A DNA stretch of 42,257 nucleotides from Bacteroidota bacterium (GTDB lineage Bacteria > Bacteroidota > Bacteroidia > Bacteroidales > VadinHA17), in NCBI GenBank assembly GCA_022703405.1, contig JAKLDT010000007.1, positions 1 through 42,257 of the forward strand, read 5' to 3'. A program made the position numbers and the translations under genes. The notes under the pieces are model-generated. The model did not search any database. It was given only the letters and a program-made list of their open reading frames with translations, and had not been told where the DNA came from. Shown here one piece after another: positions 7,559-15,135 of this stretch; the stretch's first letter is position 1; each line of letters opens with the position of its first letter.

Positions 7559-10465
7559 ATGAAAATTATGGAAAATATGAGGATTTTCAAAACTATCATG
7601 TTATTACTTTGTCTTGTACTGATTAATGGAATTGCCGAATGCCAGGTTCCTTCATCATGCCGGATTGAACTTCTTAATGCTCCGGTGCTGTTCACGGAAG
7701 GTGGAAAAAGCTACCAGCAGATCATTGCATTATGCATCAGTGATAATGAGGGGAAAATACGGATTACTGGCGGTAAAGAACCTGTGAACGGTAAATTGAA
7801 CAAGGGAACCAACAGGTATCTGATCACAATACCGGCAGTGACAAAGGCAAAAAAGGTAAACCTTGATATTATTGTTGACGGAGCTAAATCCCAGGCATAT
7901 TCAATAACTGCCCTTCCTCCGAAAAAGTGGGAGATATATCTTGCCCAGCATTCTCACACCGATATAGGCTATACCAGACCGCAATCGGAAATCCTTGCTG
8001 AGCAGATGAGATATATCGATTATGCCCTCGATTATTGCGATCAGACTGATAATCTGCCTGATGAGGCTAAATTCAGGTGGACCTGCGAATCATCATGGGT
8101 AACAAGGGAATATCTCAGGTCGAGACCAAAGGCTCAGGTCGACAGGTTCCTGAAAAGAATCTCTGAAGGCAGGATCGAAGTTATGGGCATGTATGCAAAT
8201 ATGGCCGAGATAGCTGATGAAAACGTCATGTTTGACTTCCTGCAGCCACTCCGTGAATTTTCAAAATTTAACATCCCGGTAAGTACGGCCATGCAGAATG
8301 ATGTTAACGGAATAGCATGGTGCATGCCGGACTATTTTAAAAATACCGGTGTTAAATACCTGATAATGGGCATCAATGAAACCAGATCAGTGCTGCCCTT
8401 CGACAAGCCCACGTGTTTCTGGTGGGAAGCTCCTTCGGGTGCGAGGCTGCTTGCCTTCAGAGCTGATCATTACATGACAGGAAATTTCTTCGGAGCAGAA
8501 AGTGAGGCGCTTAAGCCTGAAAACCTTCTTGGTCACCTGGCTGACCTGGATAAAAAAGGCTATCCTTTCGATAAGATAGGAATACAATTCTCGGGTTATT
8601 TTACTGATAATGCCCCTCCTTCAACTGCTGCCTGTAAGAATGTTATAGAATGGAATAAAAAATATGAGTATCCTAAGCTCAGACTGACAGTGGCTAGTCA
8701 GTTTCCGCAATATGTTGAAAAGAACTACTCAGAAAAGCTGCCGGTATACAGAAAAGCATGGCTCGACTGGTGGACAGATGGCTATGGTTCTACTTCACGG
8801 GAAACAGCTGAATCGAGAAAAACAAAAAACATACTACAGGTTGATGAAGGATTATTTGCCATGGTTTCTGCAATGGGAGGGGAGCTGAGCCCTGACCTGG
8901 AGTCTGAAATTGACCATATAAATGAAAATATAATCTTCTTTGATGAGCACACATGCGGAGCAGATGAGAGTGTCAGCCATCCTTATTCCGAGAACTCAAC
9001 AAAACAGTGGCTGCAAAAAGGCGCTTATGCCTGGGAAGCTCTGAAAAAAGTGACTTTGCTTAATGAAGAAGCCCTCGCAAGGTTTCAGCCCTACCTTAAA
9101 AAAGCTGATTTCCCGCTTATTTACATAATGAATCCTCTGGGATGGAACCGTTCCGGAACAGTTAATCTGTTTGTTGATTATGAGGTGCTTCCGGTCAGGA
9201 CACGTACCAGGATTGTTGATATTTCAACCGGAGAAGAGGTTCCTGCACAGATAGTAAGCAAACGGGCCGAAGGGGCCTGGTGGGCGATGGATGTAAAGGA
9301 TATACCTGCACTGGGATATAAGGCTTTCAGGATCGAGCTTCCCGGCTTCAATGCAAAAGATGATGAGGAAGGTAACCGGGAAATACTTGAGAATGAATAC
9401 TACAGGCTGGTAATTGACAAAGAAAAGGGATCAATTAATTCATTGTATGACAAGGAATTGAATATGGATCTGTATGATCCGCAGAATCAGTATAAGCTTG
9501 GTCAGCCTGTAAAGGAAACAAGTGAAAAGAGAGATGTTTCTCCATTTGTAAGATCCTCAGTCTCCAATGTAAAAATTGAGAAGGGCATCAAAGGCGCAGT
9601 ATGGGAAAGCATTAAGATATCTTATGATCTTGATGGTTTTGAAAAAGGCACTGAGGGGGCCCCGAAAGGGATAGACACGGAAATCCGCTTGTACAGAAAT
9701 CGCAAGATGCTTGAAATAAGGTATATGGCTCACAAGTTGATTATTACCGATCCTGAAGCGCTTTATGTTGCATTTCCTTTCTCCCTTCCCGGGTCAAGAA
9801 TAGTTTTTGAAACAATAGGGGGAATACTGTCTCAGGGACAACAGCTTCCCGGTTCTGCCACAGACTGGAATGCGGCACAGAATTTTGTTTCAGTACGGGG
9901 GAAGAGCGGTCAGATAGTTGTCGTTAGCAATGAGGTGCCCTTGTGGCATTTCAGTGATTTCAACATGAACAAGTATGACAGAATACCAAAGGCAGGAAAA
10001 ACCTGGCTTTATTCCTGGGTGATGAATAATTACTGGTTCACAAACTTCCGTTCATACCAGGAGGGAGCATTCAGCTGGGGCTACAGGATAACTTCTTCTT
10101 CAGATACAACTAACACATTTGCAAGCAGGTATGCCTGGGGGGAAAGGAACCATTTCCCGTCAAGGACTTTCCCTGCAGGTGAAAATGAGTTTAAATCACC
10201 AAGCCTTGAGACTCTTAAAATTACCGGGGATAAGAATTCCATGCTCGCAAACAGCAGACCTTCTTTTACAAACCCGGGTGCCCTTCTTCTCAGATTCCGC
10301 GAGCTGGAAGGTAAAAATGCTGAAGTGACTTTGTCATCTGCCGTGCCAGGGCGTACTGTGAAAAAAATAACAGAAGTCAGCGCAACAGGTAAGTCCATTG
10401 GACAGCCTGTTCAGAGTGTATCGCTGAAGCCTTTTGAAGTGAAATTTATTGAAGTTGAGTTTTAG
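7559..10465 (+). CDS. Glycoside hydrolase family 38 (alpha-mannosidase-like), secreted
   Basis: A 968-aa enzyme with an N-terminal signal peptide (~8-27) and a small beta domain before the catalytic part. HSHTDIGYT (131-139) gives the GH38 zinc ligands His and Asp. MQNDVNG (245-251) places the likely catalytic nucleophile at Asp248. WEAPSGARLLAFRADHY (~307-323) and HTCGADESVSHP (~465) are further GH38 landmarks, followed by a long beta-sandwich C-terminal half. The family cleaves alpha-mannosidic (sometimes other alpha-glycosidic) bonds with retention. Starts at 7568 or 7577 are also possible, since MRIFKTIMLLLCLVL alone is a good signal peptide. Followed by a 450-bp gap filled by tandem REP-like repeats. 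Confidence 0.85.
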   Translation: MKIMENMRIFKTIMLLLCLVLINGIAECQVPSSCRIELLNAPVLFTEGGKSYQQIIALCISDNEGKIRITGGKEPVNGKLNKGTNRYLITIPAVTKAKKVNLDIIVDGAKSQAYSITALPPKKWEIYLAQHSHTDIGYTRPQSEILAEQMRYIDYALDYCDQTDNLPDEAKFRWTCESSWVTREYLRSRPKAQVDRFLKRISEGRIEVMGMYANMAEIADENVMFDFLQPLREFSKFNIPVSTAMQNDVNGIAWCMPDYFKNTGVKYLIMGINETRSVLPFDKPTCFWWEAPSGARLLAFRADHYMTGNFFGAESEALKPENLLGHLADLDKKGYPFDKIGIQFSGYFTDNAPPSTAACKNVIEWNKKYEYPKLRLTVASQFPQYVEKNYSEKLPVYRKAWLDWWTDGYGSTSRETAESRKTKNILQVDEGLFAMVSAMGGELSPDLESEIDHINENIIFFDEHTCGADESVSHPYSENSTKQWLQKGAYAWEALKKVTLLNEEALARFQPYLKKADFPLIYIMNPLGWNRSGTVNLFVDYEVLPVRTRTRIVDISTGEEVPAQIVSKRAEGAWWAMDVKDIPALGYKAFRIELPGFNAKDDEEGNREILENEYYRLVIDKEKGSINSLYDKELNMDLYDPQNQYKLGQPVKETSEKRDVSPFVRSSVSNVKIEKGIKGAVWESIKISYDLDGFEKGTEGAPKGIDTEIRLYRNRKMLEIRYMAHKLIITDPEALYVAFPFSLPGSRIVFETIGGILSQGQQLPGSATDWNAAQNFVSVRGKSGQIVVVSNEVPLWHFSDFNMNKYDRIPKAGKTWLYSWVMNNYWFTNFRSYQEGAFSWGYRITSSSDTTNTFASRYAWGERNHFPSRTFPAGENEFKSPSLETLKITGDKNSMLANSRPSFTNPGALLLRFRELEGKNAEVTLSSAVPGRTVKKITEVSATGKSIGQPVQSVSLKPFEVKFIEVEF

Positions 10466-10480
10466 TAAAGATATATTAAT

Positions 10481-10892
10481 ATGATAGCGCGGATTTGCAA
10501 TCCGTGCTGTGTTTCATGGCACCAATTACAAATTGGCGCCAGCTATGATTAATGATCAGCATGATGGCGCGGATTTTCCGTGCTGTGTTTCATGGCACCA
10601 ATTACAAATTGGCGCCAGCTATAATTAATGATCAGCATGATGGCGCGGATTTTCCGTGCTGTGTTTCATGGCACCAATTACAAATTGGCGCCAGCTATGA
10701 TTAATGATCAGCATGATGGCGCGGATTTTCCGTGCTGTGTTTCATGGCATCAATTACAAATTGGCGCCAGCTATAATTAATGATCAGCATGATGGCGCGG
10801 ATTTTCCGTGCTGTGTTTCATGGCATCAATTACAAATTGGCGCCAGCTATAATTAATGATCAGCATGATGGCGCGGATTTGCAATCCGTGCC
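10481..10892. repeat. REP-like tandem array, five 76-80-bp units plus a partial
   Basis: Units start at 10481 (80 bp), 10561, 10637, 10713 and 10789 (76 bp each), and a partial one at 10865. Each holds two hairpins: GGCGCGGATT-TGC-AATCCGTGCC (full form) and GGCACCAATT-ACA-AATTGGCGCC. Both have 10-bp stems and 3-nt loops. The first unit and the final partial keep the full first hairpin; the four units between all lack the same 4 bp (GCAA). There are no unique spacers, so this is not CRISPR. It fills the 10466-10912 gap. No RAYT transposase is present in the window. Confidence 0.9.
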
Positions 10893-10912
10893 ATATATTA
10901 AAAAATAAAATT

Positions 10913-12157
10913 ATGAATTCAAGAGAACGCATTTTATCGGCAATAAGTCACCGCCAGCCCGACAGGGTTCCTGTCGATCTCGGAGCAACACCGAGTTCAG
11001 GTATATCCGCAGTAGCTTATCACAATCTTATCAGACTTCTTGGACTCACTCACCTTACAAACCGGGTGTACGATGTTATCCAGCAGGTAAATCAGCCACC
11101 AATGGAACTGCTTGAACATTTTCATGTTGATGTACTGGATGCTGGCAGGTTTTTCAATACTCCTGATAATTACTGGCATGAACTTGAACTGATACGCGGA
11201 GTGCCGGCCTTTTATCCGAAATGGTTCAACCCTGTGAAACAAGCAGACGGAAGCTGGCTGGCACCGGGAAAGACTGGTGAATTTATTGGCAAAATGCCGC
11301 TTGGCGCTACCTTCTTCGATCAGTTGATATTTCCGTATATCGACGGCTATCCTTCTGATTACAAGGATATTGACAAGCAGATGTCAAGAGTGATATGGGG
11401 TGGTTTCGGCTTCACTCCCTTCGATCACCTCGATGAAGCTGATTTCTGGAACAACCTCAGGCAAACAATAATAAGAGAGAAGTCAAAAACTGACAAGGCG
11501 CTGCTTATAGGCATAGGCTGTAACCTTTTTGAGTGGGGAACCTTCCTCAGGAGAATAGATAACTTCCTGATGGACCTATATCTGGATCCCGTGAATGTCC
11601 ATCGTTTACTTGACCGGCTGATGGAAAACCATCTTGCATTTCTTGAGAAGATCTGCACATCAATTGGAGATGTTGTTGACATTATCAAATTTGGTGATGA
11701 TCTTGGTACAAATGCCGGTCCGTTCATGCCACTGGAGACTTATGAGGAATTCTTCGGACCACGGCATAAAATACTATGCGATTATGTGAAAACTCATTCA
11801 ACTGCACACACAATGCTGCATGTATGTGGAGGCATTTATGAACTTATACCAGGACTGATAAATGCAGGTTTCGAGATTTTAAATCCGGTTCAGATCAATG
11901 CTGTGAATATGGCACCAGAAAAACTGAAAATGGAGTTTGGTAATGATGTTACATTCTGGGGTGGCGGATGTAACACTCAAAGTGTCCTGAACCATGGAAC
12001 TCCTGAACAGATACGCAGCCATGTACTGCATAACCTTGAGATATTCAGCAAGGACGGAGGTTATGTTTTCAATACGATTCATAATATTCTCCCGGATGTT
12101 TCACCTGAGAATATTGTTGCGTTGTTTGATGCCGTTGAGGAGTTTAATGCCAAATAA
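10913..12157 (+). CDS. Uroporphyrinogen decarboxylase/MtaA-like protein 1
   Basis: A 414-aa protein of the URO-D superfamily. The start at 10913 (MNSRERILSAISHRQPDRVPVDLG) is chosen because a paralogue at 15124 starts identically, and any earlier start would translate the REP repeat. Landmarks are RVYDVIQQ (~56), FGDDLGTNAGPFMPLETY (~262), LHVCGGIYELIPGLI (~305, with a possible zinc pair His/Cys), WGGGCNTQSVL (~348) and FNTIHNILPDVSPENI (~385). MtaA/CmuA relatives transfer methyl groups via corrinoid proteins, and URO-D itself makes haem. Neither a corrinoid protein nor other haem genes are nearby, so the role is unknown. Members like this often lie in carbohydrate-degradation loci. Close paralogue of 13901-15124. 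Confidence 0.75.
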   Translation: MNSRERILSAISHRQPDRVPVDLGATPSSGISAVAYHNLIRLLGLTHLTNRVYDVIQQVNQPPMELLEHFHVDVLDAGRFFNTPDNYWHELELIRGVPAFYPKWFNPVKQADGSWLAPGKTGEFIGKMPLGATFFDQLIFPYIDGYPSDYKDIDKQMSRVIWGGFGFTPFDHLDEADFWNNLRQTIIREKSKTDKALLIGIGCNLFEWGTFLRRIDNFLMDLYLDPVNVHRLLDRLMENHLAFLEKICTSIGDVVDIIKFGDDLGTNAGPFMPLETYEEFFGPRHKILCDYVKTHSTAHTMLHVCGGIYELIPGLINAGFEILNPVQINAVNMAPEKLKMEFGNDVTFWGGGCNTQSVLNHGTPEQIRSHVLHNLEIFSKDGGYVFNTIHNILPDVSPENIVALFDAVEEFNAK

Positions 12158-12168
12158 AATAAATTATA

Positions 12169-12280
12169 ACCACAGAGGCCACAAAGAAAGCACAGAGATC
12201 ACAGAGTTATTAAGTAGTCGCTTATTTCTTTGTGTTCTTTGTGATCCTGATGAATATCAGGACTTTGTGTTCTTTGTGGT
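12169..12280. repeat. Inverted pair of ~9-10-bp repeats (CACAGAG / CTTTGTG type)
   Basis: Left arm: ACCACAGAGG, CCACAAAGA, AAGCACAGAG, ATCACAGAG. Right arm, in reverse orientation: TTCTTTGTG, TTCTTTGTG, then after GATCCTGATGAATATCAGG another CTTTGTG, TTCTTTGTGGT. About 20 bp separate the arms. It occupies nearly all of the gap between two URO-D-like genes. Same architecture as the heptad pairs but with a longer period and no gene inside. Confidence 0.75.
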
Positions 12281-12301
12281 AAAAATATCAAATAAGAATT
12301 G

Positions 12302-13357
12302 ATGAACAAGAATTTTCTCCCTGATTACACAAACCTTCTCTCAGTTCTGAATAACAGAAGACCATCCAGGCTACCCCTTTACGAACACCATATAGATCCC
12401 CCTTTCATCTCGAAAGCGCTGGGAGAGGAGATTAATCCTTCAGGACTCACTAAGAATGAACTTGTTGACTATTACAGGAAAGTAATAGGCTTCTGGAAGG
12501 ACATGACATACGATGGCTTCGATTTTGAAGCTGCCATCTGCGATATTCTTCCGGGTCACGGAGCAATACTTGGCGGCAGACCAGGCCCGATACAGACAAG
12601 GGATGACTTCAGCAAGTATCCGTGGCATGAAATACCGGAAATTTTCAAATCGACTTATATTCCTCATTTTGAGGCAATAAGAAAGGCTCTTCCCCCAGGA
12701 ATGAAAGCCTATGGAGGATGCGGATATGGAATTTTTGAAGCAAGCCAGGACCTTGTCGGGTATGAATATTTATGTGTGATGCAGTGCATGGACCCTGATC
12801 TTTTCAGAGATCTCTTCGTAAGAATTGGTAATCTCTGGGTGGAATTGTGGAGCTGGGTGATTGAGAACTATCACGATCTCTTTGTCTTTTACAGGATGGG
12901 TGATGATCTCGGTCACAAGACTTCCACCCTGCTTGAACCAGATATAATAAGGCAACACATTTTTCCACAGTATAAAAGGATAATCGATCTTATCCATGCT
13001 TCAGGGAAGAGATTTCTCCTTCACAGCTGTGGCTGTATCTTTCCGCTTATGGAGGAGATCATTTCACTGGGAATAGATGCCAAACATTCGAATGAAGACC
13101 AGATAGCTCCATTCATTGAATGGATCGATAAATACTCGTCACGCATAGGGCTGTTCGGTGGTTTCGACCTCAATCTTCTTATACTTGAAAAACCTGAAGA
13201 TGTGTACAGGAACGTAGTGGAAATGGGAACTCTTTACCGGTCAAAGGCAAATGGCTATGGTCTCGGTTCAGGTAATTCAATTCCGGGCTATGTTCCGGTT
13301 GAGGGATTTATGGTAATGATAAATGCTGTGGCTGAAATCAGGAGGGATGAGGAATGA
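12302..13357 (+). CDS. Uroporphyrinogen decarboxylase/MtaA-like protein 2 (divergent)
   Basis: A 351-aa URO-D superfamily protein, distinct from its two neighbours. The ATG at 12302 is preferred over an upstream TTG. It has MGDDLGHKTSTLLEPDIIRQ (~200), LLHSCGCIFPLMEEI (~240, possible metal-binding His-x-Cys) and LFGGFDLNLLILEKPEDVY (~283). The C-terminus ends EIRRDEE, and the final RDEE and stop codon are encoded by the first two 7-bp units of the repeat array at 13342-13477. The array has therefore replaced the original 3' end or expanded into it. Probably co-transcribed with 10913-12157. Substrate unknown. Confidence 0.7.
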   Translation: MNKNFLPDYTNLLSVLNNRRPSRLPLYEHHIDPPFISKALGEEINPSGLTKNELVDYYRKVIGFWKDMTYDGFDFEAAICDILPGHGAILGGRPGPIQTRDDFSKYPWHEIPEIFKSTYIPHFEAIRKALPPGMKAYGGCGYGIFEASQDLVGYEYLCVMQCMDPDLFRDLFVRIGNLWVELWSWVIENYHDLFVFYRMGDDLGHKTSTLLEPDIIRQHIFPQYKRIIDLIHASGKRFLLHSCGCIFPLMEEIISLGIDAKHSNEDQIAPFIEWIDKYSSRIGLFGGFDLNLLILEKPEDVYRNVVEMGTLYRSKANGYGLGSGNSIPGYVPVEGFMVMINAVAEIRRDEE

Positions 13358-13477
13358 GGGATGAGGAATGAGGGATGAGGAATGAGGGATGAGGAATGAG
13401 GGATGAGGAATGAGGGATGAGGAATGAGGGATGAGGAATGAGGGATGAGGAATGAGGAATGAGGAATGAGGAATGAG
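13342..13477. repeat. Left heptad array of S23 cassette 2 (19 units)
   Basis: Nineteen in-phase 7-bp units, GAGGGAT alternating with GAGGAAT (so a 14-bp higher period), ending with four GAGGAAT units and GAG. The stop codon of the preceding URO-D-like gene (TGA, 13355-13357) lies inside it. The ATG of the S23-type gene follows 21 bp after its end. The core TGAGG is the reverse complement of CCTCA in the right arm (13874-13912). Confidence 0.95.
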
Positions 13478-13498
13478 TACAAATAATAATAGAAGGAT

Positions 13499-13870
13499 AT
13501 GGGTGTAAGTAGTTTCAAGGAATTGATTGTTCATAAGAAAGCGCATGCACTTGCGATGGAGATATTTCAAATCTCTAAAAAATTTCCTCATGAAGAAAGA
13601 TACTCATTGACAGATCAGGTAAGACGGTCAAGTAGATCTGTAACTGCATGTATTGCAGAATCCTGGGCGAAAAGAATATATGAGAAGGTGTTTGTAAATA
13701 AATTAACAGATTCCCTTGGTGAAGAATACGAAACTGAAGAATGGATTGACTATGCCTTTGATTGTAATTACATTGACAGTGATCAACGTAGTACGCTTTT
13801 GTCAGGATATGATGAAGTAAGGAAAATGCTCATTTCTATGATAAATAATCCTGAAAAATGGTGTAAATAA
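13499..13870 (+). CDS. Four-helix-bundle protein, S23 / 23S rRNA intervening-sequence family
   Basis: A 123-residue protein with FKELIVHKKAHALAMEIFQI at the start and LTDQVRRSSRSVTACIAESWA near residues 37-57, matching the family motif seen also in the copy at 843-1196. The C-terminal half is helical and acidic (DSLGEEYETEEWIDYAF), ending in EVRKMLISMINN. The two copies are clearly different sequences, so this is not a recent duplication in place. It lies between two convergent URO-D-like genes and is enclosed by heptad arrays at 13342-13477 and 13874-13912. The right array begins 3 bp after its stop codon. Molecular function unknown; nucleic-acid binding is inferred. Confidence 0.85.
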   Translation: MGVSSFKELIVHKKAHALAMEIFQISKKFPHEERYSLTDQVRRSSRSVTACIAESWAKRIYEKVFVNKLTDSLGEEYETEEWIDYAFDCNYIDSDQRSTLLSGYDEVRKMLISMINNPEKWCK

Positions 13871-13873
13871 ACT

Positions 13874-13912
13874 CACGCCTCACGCCTCACGCCTCACACC
13901 TCACATCTCACC
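13874..13912. repeat. Right heptad array of S23 cassette 2
   Basis: CACGCCT three times, then CACACCT, CACATCT and CACC. Read on the other strand the unit is GTGAGGC-like, sharing the TGAGG core with the left array. The stop codon of the convergent URO-D-like gene (13901-13903) falls inside it, so this array also encroaches on a gene end. Confidence 0.85.
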
Positions 13913-15124
13913 ATTAAATTCCCGTACTGCATTATATGCCGCAATAATGTTCTGAGGAGGTACTTCAGAGAGAATATTATGAATAGGTGCGAATACAAAC
14001 CCACCGTCTTTTGAGAAGATCTCACAGCGTTTAAGGACATCCCTTCTGACTTCTTCAGGTTTCGCTCCGCTGAGGACAGAAGCAGTATCGACGCCTCCTC
14101 CCCAGAATACTATTTCCCTGCCAAATTCCATTTTAAGATTTACAGGGTCCATATCGTGACAGTTGGTTTGCACGGGATTCAGGATGTCAATGCCTACCTC
14201 AATAAAATCAGGAATGAATTGTTTCACACTTCCGCATGAATGCATGAAGATCTTCATTCCTGTATTTTTCTTAACATAATCACAAAGTATTTTATACCTC
14301 GGTTTGAAATGTTTTCTGAAGGTATCAGGATCCATAAGCGGACCGGAGGTCATGCCGAGGTCGTCACCAAATCTTATAACATCAACTATATCACCAAGGG
14401 CAGCACATTTCTTCTCAAGTCCTGCCAGGTGCATATCTACCATAAGATCAAGCATCTGTGACATTTTTGGTTCTTCGGTCATCAGGTCCGTCAGCATATT
14501 GTCCATCCTCCTGACAAAGAATCCCAGTTCTGCAAGTTTGACACCACCTGACATAACAAGTGCCTTACCGGTAGCCGCTTTAAGTGCAATGAGTTTTTCC
14601 CTCAGTTCAGCCATATTAAGGTTTGAGGCATGGGAATGTACCACCCAGCTTATCTTTTTCAATGCCTTTGGCAGGTCATTAATGTTTTCCGGATATCCGT
14701 TTTCCCATGGAAAAAACATCTGATCGAAGAACGGAGCACCCGCAGCCCGTCTTGAAAGGATAGTGCCTTCATTGTCAGTTGTATACCACGACCCGTCCCT
14801 GTCCTTTACAGGTCTGTACCAACCGGTATACTGTGCCATGCTGCCATCAGGGAGTTCAACATCATACCATTCACCTGTTTCAGCTGCAATCCGGTTTATA
14901 TCAAGTGCGTCGACACCAAACAGGTCAATAACTTCAAGGTCCACATTTGCAAGCTGCTGCACGACATCAAAGACCCTGGTGGGTTTATCAATGGAGAGTT
15001 CTTTTTTAAGCCTGTTATAAGCGATTGCAGAAATACCTGTAACCGTGGCACTGCCCAGATCAACAGGGATCCTGTCAGGTTCTTTATGAGCCAGGGCACT
15101 TAGTATTCTTTCTCTTGATGTCAT
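13901..15124 (-). CDS. Uroporphyrinogen decarboxylase/MtaA-like protein 3
   Basis: A 407-aa close paralogue of the protein at 10913-12157, with MTSRERILSALAHKEPDRIPVDLG at the N-terminus. Shared landmarks are RVFDVVQQ, FGDDLGMTSGPLMDPDTFRKHF, MHSCGSVKQFIPDFI (possible zinc His-x-Cys) and FAPIHNILSEVPPQNI. It has WGGGVDTASVL where paralogue 1 has WGGGCNTQSVL, so a Cys found in one is missing in the other. Its ATG lies 11 bp after the stop codon of the HGSNAT-like membrane protein, so the two form an operon. The last codons (GEM and stop) lie at the edge of the heptad array. Substrate unknown. Confidence 0.75.
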   Translation of the reverse strand: MTSRERILSALAHKEPDRIPVDLGSATVTGISAIAYNRLKKELSIDKPTRVFDVVQQLANVDLEVIDLFGVDALDINRIAAETGEWYDVELPDGSMAQYTGWYRPVKDRDGSWYTTDNEGTILSRRAAGAPFFDQMFFPWENGYPENINDLPKALKKISWVVHSHASNLNMAELREKLIALKAATGKALVMSGGVKLAELGFFVRRMDNMLTDLMTEEPKMSQMLDLMVDMHLAGLEKKCAALGDIVDVIRFGDDLGMTSGPLMDPDTFRKHFKPRYKILCDYVKKNTGMKIFMHSCGSVKQFIPDFIEVGIDILNPVQTNCHDMDPVNLKMEFGREIVFWGGGVDTASVLSGAKPEEVRRDVLKRCEIFSKDGGFVFAPIHNILSEVPPQNIIAAYNAVREFNGEM

Positions 15125-15135
15125 TTTCGTAATGA

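Noticed and set aside
10481..10892. CRISPR array
   Set aside because: The units are contiguous 76-80-bp copies with hairpins and no unique spacers, and no cas gene is near.
10856..10912. Longer N-terminus for URO-D-like protein 1
   Set aside because: The extra 19 codons are REP repeat sequence; the paralogue at 15124 starts with the same block as the 10913 start.
13277..13591. Minus-strand open frames with repeated SFLIPHP
   Set aside because: Translation of the GAGGRAT heptads, antisense to two better-supported genes.
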